Assembly: GCA_003242315.1 (NCBI GenBank)
Contig: QGUY01000011.1
Coordinates: 1-30,914, forward strand
DNA: 30,914 nucleotides
Source: Bacteroidota bacterium
GTDB taxonomy: Bacteria; Bacteroidota; Bacteroidia; Cytophagales; Cyclobacteriaceae
Reading direction: 5' to 3'
Shown: positions 7,745 to 16,285 of the stretch, piece by piece
Position numbering within the stretch: position 1 is the first letter of the stretch
How the letters are laid out: each line of letters opens with the position of its first letter
The notes under the pieces: model-generated
The model's database searches: none
Seen by the model: only the letters and a program-made list of their open reading frames with translations
Told to the model about the DNA's origin: nothing
Translations under genes and position numbers: made by a program

Positions 7745-9799
7745 ATGCGCGCCAGGGCCATGATACGTCTGCTGTTCATGATGGGGGCCATTACATGGCT
7801 CGGCCTGGTGTTCACCGATATTGTCGTTCTGATCAGCATCAAGAATTCCCTTGAGCCGGATATACCCGTCTGGTTGCCGAAACTGCTGCTGAACCTGTTC
7901 ATCCTTTCTCTCTTTTACTATTACAAGTTCAAGATCGAGCACGATGAAGTTCTCAACTTCATCGACCTGTTGTGGCGCGTGTTTGCCACAGGACTCATCG
8001 CTACGGTTATCTCCCTTGCACTTCGGCTTGTAAGCTATTTGCTGGGCAACACAAAACTGCCCAGCGATGTCGTTTATATCGACCTCGTCTACCTCATCAA
8101 CATTGGGTTGATGATAAGTTTCCTGATCATGGCGTTCACAGCCTGGAAACGCCTGATCCTCTATCAGAAATCCAAGTGGCTGCTGCGCTTCTGGGCGTTC
8201 TTTGAATATGGTCTGCTGATTTCGCTGCTCTACAACAGTTTCAACTTTCCACGGATCGACTGGCTGTACATCGCGATGCTGGTCACGTTCCTGTTAACCG
8301 GCCTCGTGCTCTCGGGTAACATGAAGTGGGTTGCCTACCTCAACTTCAGGCAAAAGTGGACCGGCCTGTTGTTGCTGTTGCTGACGATCTTTTACCTGCT
8401 GTATGGATTTTATACGAGTAGCGATTACGCTGGCATCGTAGAGAAAACATCGCCGGAGTTCGCCGACTATCGCGATCACGTTTTCATTCTCTCGCTGATC
8501 TCTTTTGTCACGATATACAGCGTCTTTTCCTTTCTGGTGATTCTGTTCAACCTGCCGACGACTTCAGTGTTTGAACAGAAGCTGGAAGAGGTCGTGAACT
8601 TCCAGCGGATCAGTCAGAGTATTCAAACTGAACAAAGCGAGGAGAGTGTTTATAAGATTCTCCTTGAAACCTCAGTGAGTTCCGTATTTGCTGACGCCGC
8701 CTGGCTCGAGATCAGCAGCAGCGAGAAGAAACTCTACACGTACAACATTACGGAAAAAGAAGCGGGAGATATCATCGATCACTTGAACAAACACCAGGTA
8801 CGTGGTATCCTGGATCAGGGATCGGATAAAACGAGAAATCTTTCCCGCTATTTGTCGACGCTCAAGAATTCCAGGTTTCGTTCGATACTTGCCTTTCCGA
8901 TTTATGTAAAGAACGAAAACATCGGGATACTCGCACTTCTGAAAGAATTGCCGGATGGCTTCAATCGCGAGATGACAAAGATCGTCTCCACATTCTCCAA
9001 CCAGGCCGGCATTTCTATAGAGAATTTCCGTTTGATGGAAGAGGCGCTACAGAACGAGCGATACAAAGAGGAACTAAAAATCGCTAAGAACGTTCAGAAG
9101 AGTCTGCTTCCGGAAATTCTGGAAAAAAGCGATGCGTTCGAGATAGCGGCATTCTCCGAGTCGGCCGATGAAGTCGGAGGTGACTACTATGACACCCTTC
9201 GCATCAGTCCGGAGATTGTGTCGCTCATCATTGCCGACGTTTCGGGTAAGGGAACGACAGCGGCCTTTCACATGTCGCAGATGAAGGGCATTTTTCATAG
9301 CCTGGCGCAGGACTGCATTGAGCCGGCTGAGTTCCTGGTCAAGGCAAACCAGGCGCTGGTAAAGTGCCTGGAACGCGGGTCGTTCATTTCCGCCATTATT
9401 TTCCTGGTGAATACCACCACCCGAACGATACGATACGCCCGAGGCGGTCACTGCCCCGTATTGTACTACCACGCCACAACGGACCAGGTAGAGTATTTTA
9501 AGGACAAAGGCGTAGCCCTGGGGATGATCCGGAGCAATGCCTACAGGAATTTCGCGCGTACCGAGGAGTTTAGTTTCTGCCCGGGCGATGTGATGGTACT
9601 GTATACGGATGGGATTACGGAAGCCAAGAATGCAAAGGGCGAGGAGTTCGGCTACGACCGGCTTGCCGCAATTCTGGCGGAATCCAAACACCTGTCAGCC
9701 CGGGAAATCCAGGACCGCATTATTTCGACGCTATACAGCTTTTCCGAGTCGGAGGGGCTGGATGACGACTATACCACAATGGTTATAAAATTCAACTAG
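7745..9799 (+). CDS. Membrane-bound SpoIIE/RsbU-type protein phosphatase with GAF domain
   Basis: A 684-residue sensor phosphatase. The first about 260 residues hold roughly seven to eight hydrophobic segments, followed by a short linker helix, a GAF domain (about 290-440) and a PP2C/SpoIIE phosphatase domain (about 455-684). Metal-binding acidic motifs are intact: DEVGGDYYD (475-483), ADVSGKG (about 498-504), YTDGITEAKN (620-629) and DDDYTTM near the end. Such enzymes remove phosphate from a STAS antagonist in partner-switching systems. The next two genes encode exactly that antagonist and its kinase. The ATG at 7745 is used; the ATG at 7760 is equally possible. The input signal is unknown. 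Confidence 0.9.
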   Translation: MRARAMIRLLFMMGAITWLGLVFTDIVVLISIKNSLEPDIPVWLPKLLLNLFILSLFYYYKFKIEHDEVLNFIDLLWRVFATGLIATVISLALRLVSYLLGNTKLPSDVVYIDLVYLINIGLMISFLIMAFTAWKRLILYQKSKWLLRFWAFFEYGLLISLLYNSFNFPRIDWLYIAMLVTFLLTGLVLSGNMKWVAYLNFRQKWTGLLLLLLTIFYLLYGFYTSSDYAGIVEKTSPEFADYRDHVFILSLISFVTIYSVFSFLVILFNLPTTSVFEQKLEEVVNFQRISQSIQTEQSEESVYKILLETSVSSVFADAAWLEISSSEKKLYTYNITEKEAGDIIDHLNKHQVRGILDQGSDKTRNLSRYLSTLKNSRFRSILAFPIYVKNENIGILALLKELPDGFNREMTKIVSTFSNQAGISIENFRLMEEALQNERYKEELKIAKNVQKSLLPEILEKSDAFEIAAFSESADEVGGDYYDTLRISPEIVSLIIADVSGKGTTAAFHMSQMKGIFHSLAQDCIEPAEFLVKANQALVKCLERGSFISAIIFLVNTTTRTIRYARGGHCPVLYYHATTDQVEYFKDKGVALGMIRSNAYRNFARTEEFSFCPGDVMVLYTDGITEAKNAKGEEFGYDRLAAILAESKHLSAREIQDRIISTLYSFSESEGLDDDYTTMVIKFN

Positions 9800-9832
9800 A
9801 GAACATTAGGGATTAAAAACTCGTTAACTAAC

Positions 9833-10183
9833 ATGATCCACATCAAACGATTACAGGAAGATGGAGCCGATGTCATCGCAATAATCGGCGAAATTGACGC
9901 GAGTTCTTCCATCGAGCTGGATTTGGCCATAGCCAAAAGCGTGGGGGAGGGGTATGAGAAGATCCTCGTGGATTGCAGCGCGCTTGAATACATTTCCTCG
10001 GCTGGACTGGGTGTTTTTATGTCTTACATCGATGAGTTCAAAGACAAAAAAATCGCTATGGTCCTGTATGGAATGAGCGACAAGGTCGCCAACACCTTTC
10101 AGATACTGGGACTGGATGAGCTGCTGCACATCGCGAAGGATAAGTCGGAAGCTAAGGCAATGATCAATGAACTACAAGTATAG
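9833..10183 (+). CDS. STAS-domain anti-sigma factor antagonist
   Basis: A 116-residue single STAS domain like SpoIIAA/RsbV. The phosphorylation loop reads YISSAGLGVFMSYID. Aligned with the SpoIIAA motif MDSSGLGV, the phosphorylatable residue should be Ser56. It lies 33 bases after the phosphatase gene and overlaps the kinase gene by 17 bases, so the three are one operon. In known systems the unphosphorylated form binds the kinase and releases its target. The controlled target here is not in the window. Confidence 0.9.
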   Translation: MIHIKRLQEDGADVIAIIGEIDASSSIELDLAIAKSVGEGYEKILVDCSALEYISSAGLGVFMSYIDEFKDKKIAMVLYGMSDKVANTFQILGLDELLHIAKDKSEAKAMINELQV

Positions 10184-10586
10184 AGTTGGCTGCAGCATTG
10201 AGAATCTGAAGGGCGTTCGCGATTTCATTCGCAAGTCCCTAAAGGCTCATCACGTTCCTGATCTAGAGATCAGCGAAATGGTGTTGGCCCTGGATGAGAT
10301 GTGTTCCAACCTCATGATCCACGCCCACCACTGCAACGCCAATGATCTTTTCGAGCTGCGCATCATCATCGATAAGGACAAGCCCTACATAATCTTCGAA
10401 TTGGTTGACGACGGAACGGTCTTTGACATTAACGAGTTTTGCGAACCAAGCATCGACAACATCGTCCACCAGAAACGAAAGGGCGGCCTCGGCATTCGCC
10501 TGGTAAAGTCGATCATGGATAAGATCGAATACAAGGCGTCCCAGGGCCAAACCGTATGCAGGCTCACCAAAAACATCAACAAGTAA
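10167..10586 (+). CDS. RsbW/SpoIIAB-like serine kinase (HATPase domain)
   Basis: A 139-residue GHKL ATPase of the anti-sigma/serine-kinase type. The N-box is in ALDEMCSNLMIHA (Glu44, Asn48), the G1 box in LVDDGTVFD (80-87) and the G2 loop in KGGLGIRLV (105-113). It would phosphorylate the STAS protein encoded just upstream. The ATG at 10167 lies inside the end of the STAS gene, giving a 17-base overlap that suggests translational coupling. It has no sigma factor beside it, so the partner it releases may be a sigma factor, an enzyme or another regulator encoded elsewhere. Confidence 0.88.
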   Translation: MNYKYRVGCSIENLKGVRDFIRKSLKAHHVPDLEISEMVLALDEMCSNLMIHAHHCNANDLFELRIIIDKDKPYIIFELVDDGTVFDINEFCEPSIDNIVHQKRKGGLGIRLVKSIMDKIEYKASQGQTVCRLTKNINK

Positions 10587-10607
10587 ACCCTACGGAAACG
10601 GCAGCTA

Positions 10608-12563
10608 ATGATACGAATCTTCTGCATCCTGATCATCGGCAGCCTTGCGTGGCCAGCTGCCGGCCAGGATAAAGGGAAACGACAAAAGAACCGCGACATT
10701 CTGTTCGAAGTAGGTAACAGACAAGTAACTTCCGACGAGTTCATCTACCTGTACCGAAAGAATCATCAGCAGTCGCCATCGGGATATACAGCAGCCGACA
10801 TCAACGAATACCTCGAACTCTTCATCAACTTCAAGCTCAAGGTTGAAGAGGCACGTCGCCGCGGAATGGACACCACTACCGCGTTCCTGTCAGAATACCG
10901 CGGCTATCGCAACGAACTTCTTAAACCCTACCTTCCCGACAGCAGAATACTGGATAGCCTCGTAGCACAGGCATACGAGCGCATGAAAGAAGAAATACGC
11001 GCATCCCATCTCCTGATTAGCCTGCCTCCCAACGCTACACCAACGGATACACTACGCGCTTTCAATCGCATACTTGAGTTGAAAGAAAGGGCTGAATCCG
11101 GTGAAGACTTCGGATCGCTGGTAGCCACATACAGCGATGAACCACAGGCGAAATCAAGACGAGGCGACCTCGGATACTTCACAGCGCTTCAAATGGTGCA
11201 TCCGTTCGAAAATGCGGCCTACGAAGCAAAACCGGGCGAGGTCGTCGGACCTGTGCGCACGCAATTCGGATATCACTTGATCAAAGTATCGGATCGGCGA
11301 CCCGCGCGCGGTCAGGTAGCCGTATCGCATATTATGCTTCGCACGGGTCGTGATCATGATTCGGTCAGGGTTCGCGAACAGATATTCAATATTTATGATC
11401 AGCTGATGGCGGGTGCTTCCTGGGATGAATTATGCGCCGAGTATTCCGAGGACCCGGGGTCTAAAAATAAGGGTGGAGCACTTCCCCCGTTCGGAGTCGG
11501 CGCCATGGCTTCTGTCCCGGAATTCGAAAGCGTGGCTTTCTCGCTGCGTCCCGGCGATATATCAGACCCGTTCCGAACCCAATATGGATGGCACATCCTG
11601 AGGGTCGACAGAAAGATACCGTTGCCCCCGTTCGAGGAAATGAAACCTTCCCTGAGAAATCGTATTGCCACCGACGGCCGTTTTGAGGAACTACGTGAGG
11701 TGTGGATGAAAAGACTCAGGGCAGATTATGGATTCGCAGAGCGTGAGGCAGTCCGGGAGCAGCTATTCGCACTTTCAGATTCGCTCATCCGAAAAGGGAA
11801 ATGGTACCCACTGCCCGAAAGCCTGAAAGCACAAACCCTTTTTAGCCTGGGTGGACAGCAGTTCAAGGCAGCTGATTTCGAAGTGTATGCCCGTCGACAG
11901 TCCATTCCGGCAGCGGAGGCACCCCGTCGGGCGCTGGAACAGCTGTACGGCCAGTTTGTGGACGAGGCCCTGATGGATGCAGTGAGCCGCTCTGTGGCGG
12001 CCAGCAAGGCGGAATTTCGCATGCTGGACAATGAGTACTATGAGGGCATCCTCCTGTTCGATATCATGGAAAGGGAGGTGTGGAACCGAGCCGTTGAGGA
12101 TACCGCTGGGCAGACAGCGTACTATGAAGCAAACCGGCGCAAATATCTCGCTGGCGAGCGAGCCAGGGCAACTATTTACGCGTCTCCCGACTCTATGGTA
12201 ATGCGGCATTTGGGTGAAATAGCGTCGACTGGGGACTCCACCGCCCTGAAGGATTATGCACAAAAGCAGGGAATCAGGGTGGAACGGGGACTTTTTGAGA
12301 GGGGCGACCGCGAGGCGCTCAGCGGCGTTCCGTGGACGCCGGGCCGCCATTCCGCGCAAAACAGGGGAATGTATTACCTTGCGTGGATTTTCGAAATACT
12401 GCCCCCCGGTGAAAAGTCGTTGGATGAGGCAAGGGCAAATGTGATTGCCGACTACCAGAATGAACTGGAACAACGATGGATCCGGCAGTTGCGGGAAAAA
12501 TATCCGGTTAAAGTCAATGAGAAGGCAAAGCGATACGTACTGGATCAGCTTCAAAAGCGTTAG
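10608..12563 (+). CDS. Periplasmic peptidylprolyl isomerase with two parvulin domains
   Basis: A 651-residue secreted PPIase. It has an N-terminal signal peptide (IRIFCILIIGSLAWPAAGQ, cleavage near residue 20), a SurA-like N-terminal helical part, and two parvulin/PpiC domains (about 128-230 and 238-335). Each starts with a SHLL/SHIML strand and contains the YSDEP or YSEDP segment and a GYH or GWH strand. The last 300 residues are outside known rotamase folds and probably helical chaperone material. It opens a run of three related genes. Longer than classical SurA (about 430), it is a typical large PPIase of Bacteroidota. It is predicted to assist outer-membrane protein folding. Confidence 0.88.
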   Translation: MIRIFCILIIGSLAWPAAGQDKGKRQKNRDILFEVGNRQVTSDEFIYLYRKNHQQSPSGYTAADINEYLELFINFKLKVEEARRRGMDTTTAFLSEYRGYRNELLKPYLPDSRILDSLVAQAYERMKEEIRASHLLISLPPNATPTDTLRAFNRILELKERAESGEDFGSLVATYSDEPQAKSRRGDLGYFTALQMVHPFENAAYEAKPGEVVGPVRTQFGYHLIKVSDRRPARGQVAVSHIMLRTGRDHDSVRVREQIFNIYDQLMAGASWDELCAEYSEDPGSKNKGGALPPFGVGAMASVPEFESVAFSLRPGDISDPFRTQYGWHILRVDRKIPLPPFEEMKPSLRNRIATDGRFEELREVWMKRLRADYGFAEREAVREQLFALSDSLIRKGKWYPLPESLKAQTLFSLGGQQFKAADFEVYARRQSIPAAEAPRRALEQLYGQFVDEALMDAVSRSVAASKAEFRMLDNEYYEGILLFDIMEREVWNRAVEDTAGQTAYYEANRRKYLAGERARATIYASPDSMVMRHLGEIASTGDSTALKDYAQKQGIRVERGLFERGDREALSGVPWTPGRHSAQNRGMYYLAWIFEILPPGEKSLDEARANVIADYQNELEQRWIRQLREKYPVKVNEKAKRYVLDQLQKR

Positions 12564-13410
12564 CCTGGCCCTGGTCGCCCTCGTGGCTTTTTCCTGCCAA
12601 TGGATGGACCGCAATGGCGCCTCCGATCACAAGGGAAGGATTCCGGTGGCCAGGGTTAACAACACATATCTCTACAAGGACGAGTTAGCGGGTATTGTTG
12701 CCAACGGTGCATCCCGTGAAGACAGCATTTCACGGATTCAGTCGTACGTAAACAGCTGGATTCGGAAGCAGCTTCTCATCCAGGAGGCGACGCGCAAGAT
12801 GGACATCAACGAGGCGGCAGTAGAGAGAAAGATACTGGACTATCGATACAGCATCATTGCTTACGAATATCAAAACTCCTACATCAAGCAACATCTGGAC
12901 ACGGTCGTTGCCGATGCGGACATTGAGGAGTATTACAAAAACAACATTGACAACTTCGTCCTGAAACAGAACATCGTCAAGGCTACTTACATCAAAGTGC
13001 CGAAGAGCGCACCGCGCACGCAACGCATCAAGGAACTGATGTTTTCAGAAAAGGAAGAAGATGCCAATGAGCTTAAGTCGTATTGCCTGAGCTTCTCAGC
13101 AGCGCACCATCTCGTGGATACTGCGTGGATCGCGTTCGATGAGTTGGTTCGCAATTCGCCGATGATTGAAATTCCCAATAAGATAGAGTTCCTCAAGTCC
13201 AACCCGTATTACGAAACGAGCGACGCGAACTACCTTTACTTTCTGAAGGTAAACGAGTATCGCGTGTCAGACAACGTATCGCCGCTCGAATTTGTGAAGG
13301 ATGAAATCCGCAACATCCTTCTCAACAAAAGAAAGGTGGAGCTTGCGAAGAAGCTGGAGGAGGAAGTGTATCGGGAGGCGGAAGGAAACAAGGATTTTGA
13401 AATTTATTGA
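12517..13410 (+). CDS. SurA-like periplasmic chaperone lipoprotein without a parvulin domain
   Basis: A protein of about 297 residues. I chose ATG 12517, which lies inside the end of the previous gene (47-base overlap), because it gives a lipoprotein signal: basic start, LALVALVAFSC and then a predicted acylated cysteine. An upstream in-frame ATG (12445) would put unrelated sequence in front of it. The chain resembles the helical chaperone part of SurA/PpiD proteins (for example VNSWIRKQLLIQEA and DADIEEYYKNNIDNF) and ends in a helical LNKRKVELAKKLEEEVYREAE. I see no parvulin motif. Position between two parvulin genes supports a partner role in outer-membrane biogenesis. Family placement is moderately sure, activity unknown. 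Confidence 0.75.
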   Translation: MRRQSDTYWISFKSVSLALVALVAFSCQWMDRNGASDHKGRIPVARVNNTYLYKDELAGIVANGASREDSISRIQSYVNSWIRKQLLIQEATRKMDINEAAVERKILDYRYSIIAYEYQNSYIKQHLDTVVADADIEEYYKNNIDNFVLKQNIVKATYIKVPKSAPRTQRIKELMFSEKEEDANELKSYCLSFSAAHHLVDTAWIAFDELVRNSPMIEIPNKIEFLKSNPYYETSDANYLYFLKVNEYRVSDNVSPLEFVKDEIRNILLNKRKVELAKKLEEEVYREAEGNKDFEIY

Positions 13411-13418
13411 TTGATGCA

Positions 13419-14762
13419 ATGAAGAGATTTTTCAGAGCGTGGAGCCTGATTGCGATCCTGACCCTGGGTAGCATCGCAGCCTTTGGTCAGGATGATCCAT
13501 ATGTTGTCGACGAAATCATAGCAAAAGTAGATAACTACATTGTGCTCAAGTCGGAGCTCGACCGTGCTTACCTCGATTATCTCGCCAACGGTGGTCGTCA
13601 GAGCGAGGAAACACGGTGTCAGTTTCTGGCGTTGCTCATCCGCAACAAACTGATGATGGCCAAAGCGGAAATCGACTCCGTCGTAGTACTCGACGAAGAA
13701 GTCGATGCCAACACGCAAAGCCGTATCAACATGATCCTCGCGCAGTCCGGTAATTCGGCGCAACAACTTGAAGCGATCTATGGCAAGAGCATGGAGCAAA
13801 TCCGCCTGGAACTTCGCGATCAAATCAAGGAACAAATGGTGGTACGCGAAATGGAACGGACCATCTCTGCGGACATTGCTGTGACGCCCGCTGAGGTAAA
13901 ACGATTCTTCTCAAGAATTCCGCAAGACTCGCTGCCTTACTTTTCTGCTGAAGTTGAAGTAGCTCAGATCGTTCGTAAGGCCAAGGTTAACAACCAGCAA
14001 AAGGAGGCCACGAAGCGGGAACTGATAGCCATCCGCGACAGGATACTCCGGGGCGAGGATTTCAGCGAGCTGGCGAAAAGGCATTCGGATGATCCCAGTG
14101 TCACCTATAACGGGGGAGACATGGGCTGGGTCGGCCGCGGACAGATGGTGCCGGAATATGAGGCTACGGCCTTCCGCCTGGAGAAGAATGAAATATCGCA
14201 GCCCTTTGAGACGGAATATGGATTTCACATCATGCAGCTGCTTGATCGCAGAGGCAATGAATACCATTCCCGGCATATCCTCATCTCACCGGAACCGTCC
14301 GAAGAAGATGTGCAGGATGCTATTGCTTTTTTGGATAGTATTAGAACGTTAATCATAAACGACAGCCTGACGTTTCAGAAAGCTGCGCGCGAGTTTTCGG
14401 ACGATGTGCTCACGAAGGGCAACGGAGGGTTCTTTACGGACAGCCAGGGTAGCATGCGCATCCCGGTGGATGAACTTGATCCCTACGTGTTCCTGACCAT
14501 TGACTCGATGAAGGTGGGCGACATTTCACGCCCGATTGTGTACCGGACAGACGACGGCAAGCAGGCAGCCCGTATCCTGTACTACAAGTCGAGAGTAGGA
14601 CCGCATGAGGCGTCTCTCGACCGCGACTGGGAGCGTATTCAGGCTGCCGCGTTAAACGAGAAAAAGAACAGGCTACTTCAAAAGTGGTTTGAAAAAGCGC
14701 GTCACGATGTATTTATCAGCATCGATGAAGCGTATGATCATTGTGGAATCTTAGACCAGTGA
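13419..14762 (+). CDS. surA: SurA-type periplasmic chaperone / peptidylprolyl isomerase
   Basis: A 447-residue protein with a signal peptide (KRFFRAWSLIAILTLGSIAAFGQ), a SurA N-domain beginning VVDEIIAKVDNYIVLKSEL, a first parvulin domain (about 178-276, with HSDDPSVTYNGGDMGW and GFHIMQL) and a second one (about 281-385, with HILISPEPSEED and FSDD). Length and order match SurA, which escorts beta-barrel proteins to the outer membrane. The ATG at 13419 lies eight bases after the previous stop. An in-frame TTG at 13407 overlaps that stop and is less likely. It is the third gene of the chaperone operon and is followed three bases later by moxR. Confidence 0.92.
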   Translation: MKRFFRAWSLIAILTLGSIAAFGQDDPYVVDEIIAKVDNYIVLKSELDRAYLDYLANGGRQSEETRCQFLALLIRNKLMMAKAEIDSVVVLDEEVDANTQSRINMILAQSGNSAQQLEAIYGKSMEQIRLELRDQIKEQMVVREMERTISADIAVTPAEVKRFFSRIPQDSLPYFSAEVEVAQIVRKAKVNNQQKEATKRELIAIRDRILRGEDFSELAKRHSDDPSVTYNGGDMGWVGRGQMVPEYEATAFRLEKNEISQPFETEYGFHIMQLLDRRGNEYHSRHILISPEPSEEDVQDAIAFLDSIRTLIINDSLTFQKAAREFSDDVLTKGNGGFFTDSQGSMRIPVDELDPYVFLTIDSMKVGDISRPIVYRTDDGKQAARILYYKSRVGPHEASLDRDWERIQAAALNEKKNRLLQKWFEKARHDVFISIDEAYDHCGILDQ

Positions 14763-14765
14763 CCG

Positions 14766-15722
14766 ATGGGAAAGTTTGCATCCGACGTGGAAGCCGCTGA
14801 TGCCCTGGCAACCGCATATAAAAACCTTAAAGAAGAGATCGGAAAGGTCGTGATCGGACAGCACGAGGTGATACGTCTTGTCCTGACAGGCATTTTCTGC
14901 CATGGACACTCACTTCTCGTCGGTGTACCCGGCCTTGCTAAAACGCTCCTGGTACAAACCATCGCGCAGGCCCTCGATCTTCAATTTAAAAGAATTCAGT
15001 TTACGCCGGACCTCATGCCCTCTGACATCCTCGGCGCAGAGACGATGGACAAAGAGCGCAACTTCAAATTCGTGAAGGGGCCGGTATTCGCCAACATTAT
15101 CCTGGCGGACGAAATCAACCGTACGCCTCCAAAGACACAGGCTGCCTTGCTCGAAGCCATGCAGGAGTACGCGGTGACAACAGCGGGTCAACGCTTTGAA
15201 CTTCCGCGACCTTTCTTTGTGCTAGCCACGCAAAACCCTATTGAGCAGGAAGGAACTTATCCACTCCCGGAAGCACAGCTCGACCGCTTCATGTTCAACA
15301 TACTTTTATCCTATCCTACGCCCGCTGAGGAAATTGAAGTCGTGAAAGCCACGACGGGAGAAGCGAGGAATGAAGTCCGCACCGTACTTAGCGGTGAAGA
15401 CATTGAAAATTTCCAGAATCTCGTTCGCAAGGTACCCGTGCCCGACAATGTTATCGAGTATGCAGTGGGCCTGGCTAACCGTACTCGTCCCGGTGGCTCT
15501 CCTGTTGCCACAGAGTATCTCGAGTGGGGTGCCGGACCACGCGCATCGCAATACCTCGTTCTCGGCGCAAAATGCAACGCCCTCCTCGATGGCAAGTACT
15601 CACCTGACATCGAAGACGTCCAATCCATTGCCAAGCCCGTCCTCCGCCATCGGATTGTAAGGAACTTCAAGGCGGAAGCGGAAGGGATTGGTGTGGATGA
15701 TGTAATTGAGAAGATTATATAA
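14766..15722 (+). CDS. MoxR family AAA+ ATPase
   Basis: A 318-residue MoxR-type AAA+ ATPase: Walker A GVPGLAKT (about 52-59), Walker B ILADEINR (about 111-118), the family segment PPKTQAALLEAMQE, sensor 1 FVLATQNPIEQEGTYPLPEAQLDR, and the C-terminal lid with HRIVRNF. MoxR proteins act as chaperones for maturation of protein complexes, often with a DUF58/VWA partner gene downstream. No such partner follows here. The ATG lies three bases after the surA stop, so it belongs to the chaperone operon. A repeat hairpin follows. Confidence 0.95.
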   Translation: MGKFASDVEAADALATAYKNLKEEIGKVVIGQHEVIRLVLTGIFCHGHSLLVGVPGLAKTLLVQTIAQALDLQFKRIQFTPDLMPSDILGAETMDKERNFKFVKGPVFANIILADEINRTPPKTQAALLEAMQEYAVTTAGQRFELPRPFFVLATQNPIEQEGTYPLPEAQLDRFMFNILLSYPTPAEEIEVVKATTGEARNEVRTVLSGEDIENFQNLVRKVPVPDNVIEYAVGLANRTRPGGSPVATEYLEWGAGPRASQYLVLGAKCNALLDGKYSPDIEDVQSIAKPVLRHRIVRNFKAEAEGIGVDDVIEKII

Positions 15723-15733
15723 TTGACTGAACC

Positions 15734-15804
15734 AGGATTTGTAGGATTAAAGGATGAGTAGGATGAGTACATCCTGTCAATCCTGAAATCCTAAGAATCC
15801 TAGT
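15734..15804. repeat. ATCCT-unit inverted repeat between convergent genes
   Basis: The left arm (15734-15765) reads AGGAT units (aggatttgt, aggattaa, aggatga, gtaggatg). After the loop agta, the right arm (15770-15804) reads the complementary units catcctgtca, atcctga, aatcctaag, aatcctag. The arms can form an imperfect hairpin of about 32 bp with a period near 8-9. It sits between moxR and the convergent Rieske-like gene, whose stop (15808-15806) adjoins it. A two-way terminator is likely. Confidence 0.7.
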
Positions 15805-15805
15805 C

Positions 15806-16252
15806 CTACCCTCCAACGATCTCGTCGGTTATCGTTAAAATCTCCGCATTCACCTTCGTCCTGTACCTTCTCAAGGGACGCCACGCCACGCCGCCTGTGG
15901 GTGAGCCGTCGGCGAAGCTGAAGGTGGATCCGCAGCAGGGGTCGAACATGTAGAGTTGCGATATGTGTACGTCTACGGTGGCGCAGGCCTCGTTGGGTCG
16001 GAATGAGCAATTCCGTTCGTAAGCCAGGTACGTTGTAGCGTTTACGCGATAAACAATGATCCCACGGACGCCACCATCAATAGGCATTGACCCGCCGTCG
16101 AATTTCAGCGCGACGTATTCAGGCAGATTGAGGTTGATGTAGATTTCGCTGAAAGGAATGTACGGTATTGGATCATCGCCAGGATCGGGTGAGCATCCTC
16201 CGAAAGCGATCAGGCAGGCCAGAACAACGTATCGTGCAATGCGGGCGGTCAT
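15806..16252 (-). CDS. Lipoprotein with a degenerate Rieske-like domain
   Basis: A 148-residue protein with a lipoprotein signal (ARYVVLACLIAFGGCSPDP, cysteine 20). Residues about 75-145 recall a Rieske domain: a first box with NCSFRPNEAC and a second with DPCCGSTFSFADGSPTGGVAW, followed by RPLRRY, as in the Rieske pattern CPCHGS...GPA...PL..Y. Compared with C-x-H and C-x-x-H, the ligand histidines are replaced (Phe in box 1, Cys in box 2) and the second ligand cysteine is Asp. The two disulfide cysteines seem kept. So the fold is probably kept and an ordinary [2Fe-2S] cluster is not expected. It follows pheS by 33 bases on the same strand. The function is unknown. Confidence 0.65.
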   Translation of the reverse strand: MTARIARYVVLACLIAFGGCSPDPGDDPIPYIPFSEIYINLNLPEYVALKFDGGSMPIDGGVRGIIVYRVNATTYLAYERNCSFRPNEACATVDVHISQLYMFDPCCGSTFSFADGSPTGGVAWRPLRRYRTKVNAEILTITDEIVGG

Positions 16253-16285
16253 GTGAGTAACAACGGTGAGGCCTGCGGATTATTC

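Noticed and set aside
9074..9691. 205-residue open frame on the minus strand
   Set aside because: It is antisense to the catalytic PP2C domain, which has all its metal motifs.
11775..12614. 279-residue open frame on the minus strand
   Set aside because: It is antisense to the large parvulin gene and the start of the SurA-like lipoprotein gene; the composition is not protein-like.
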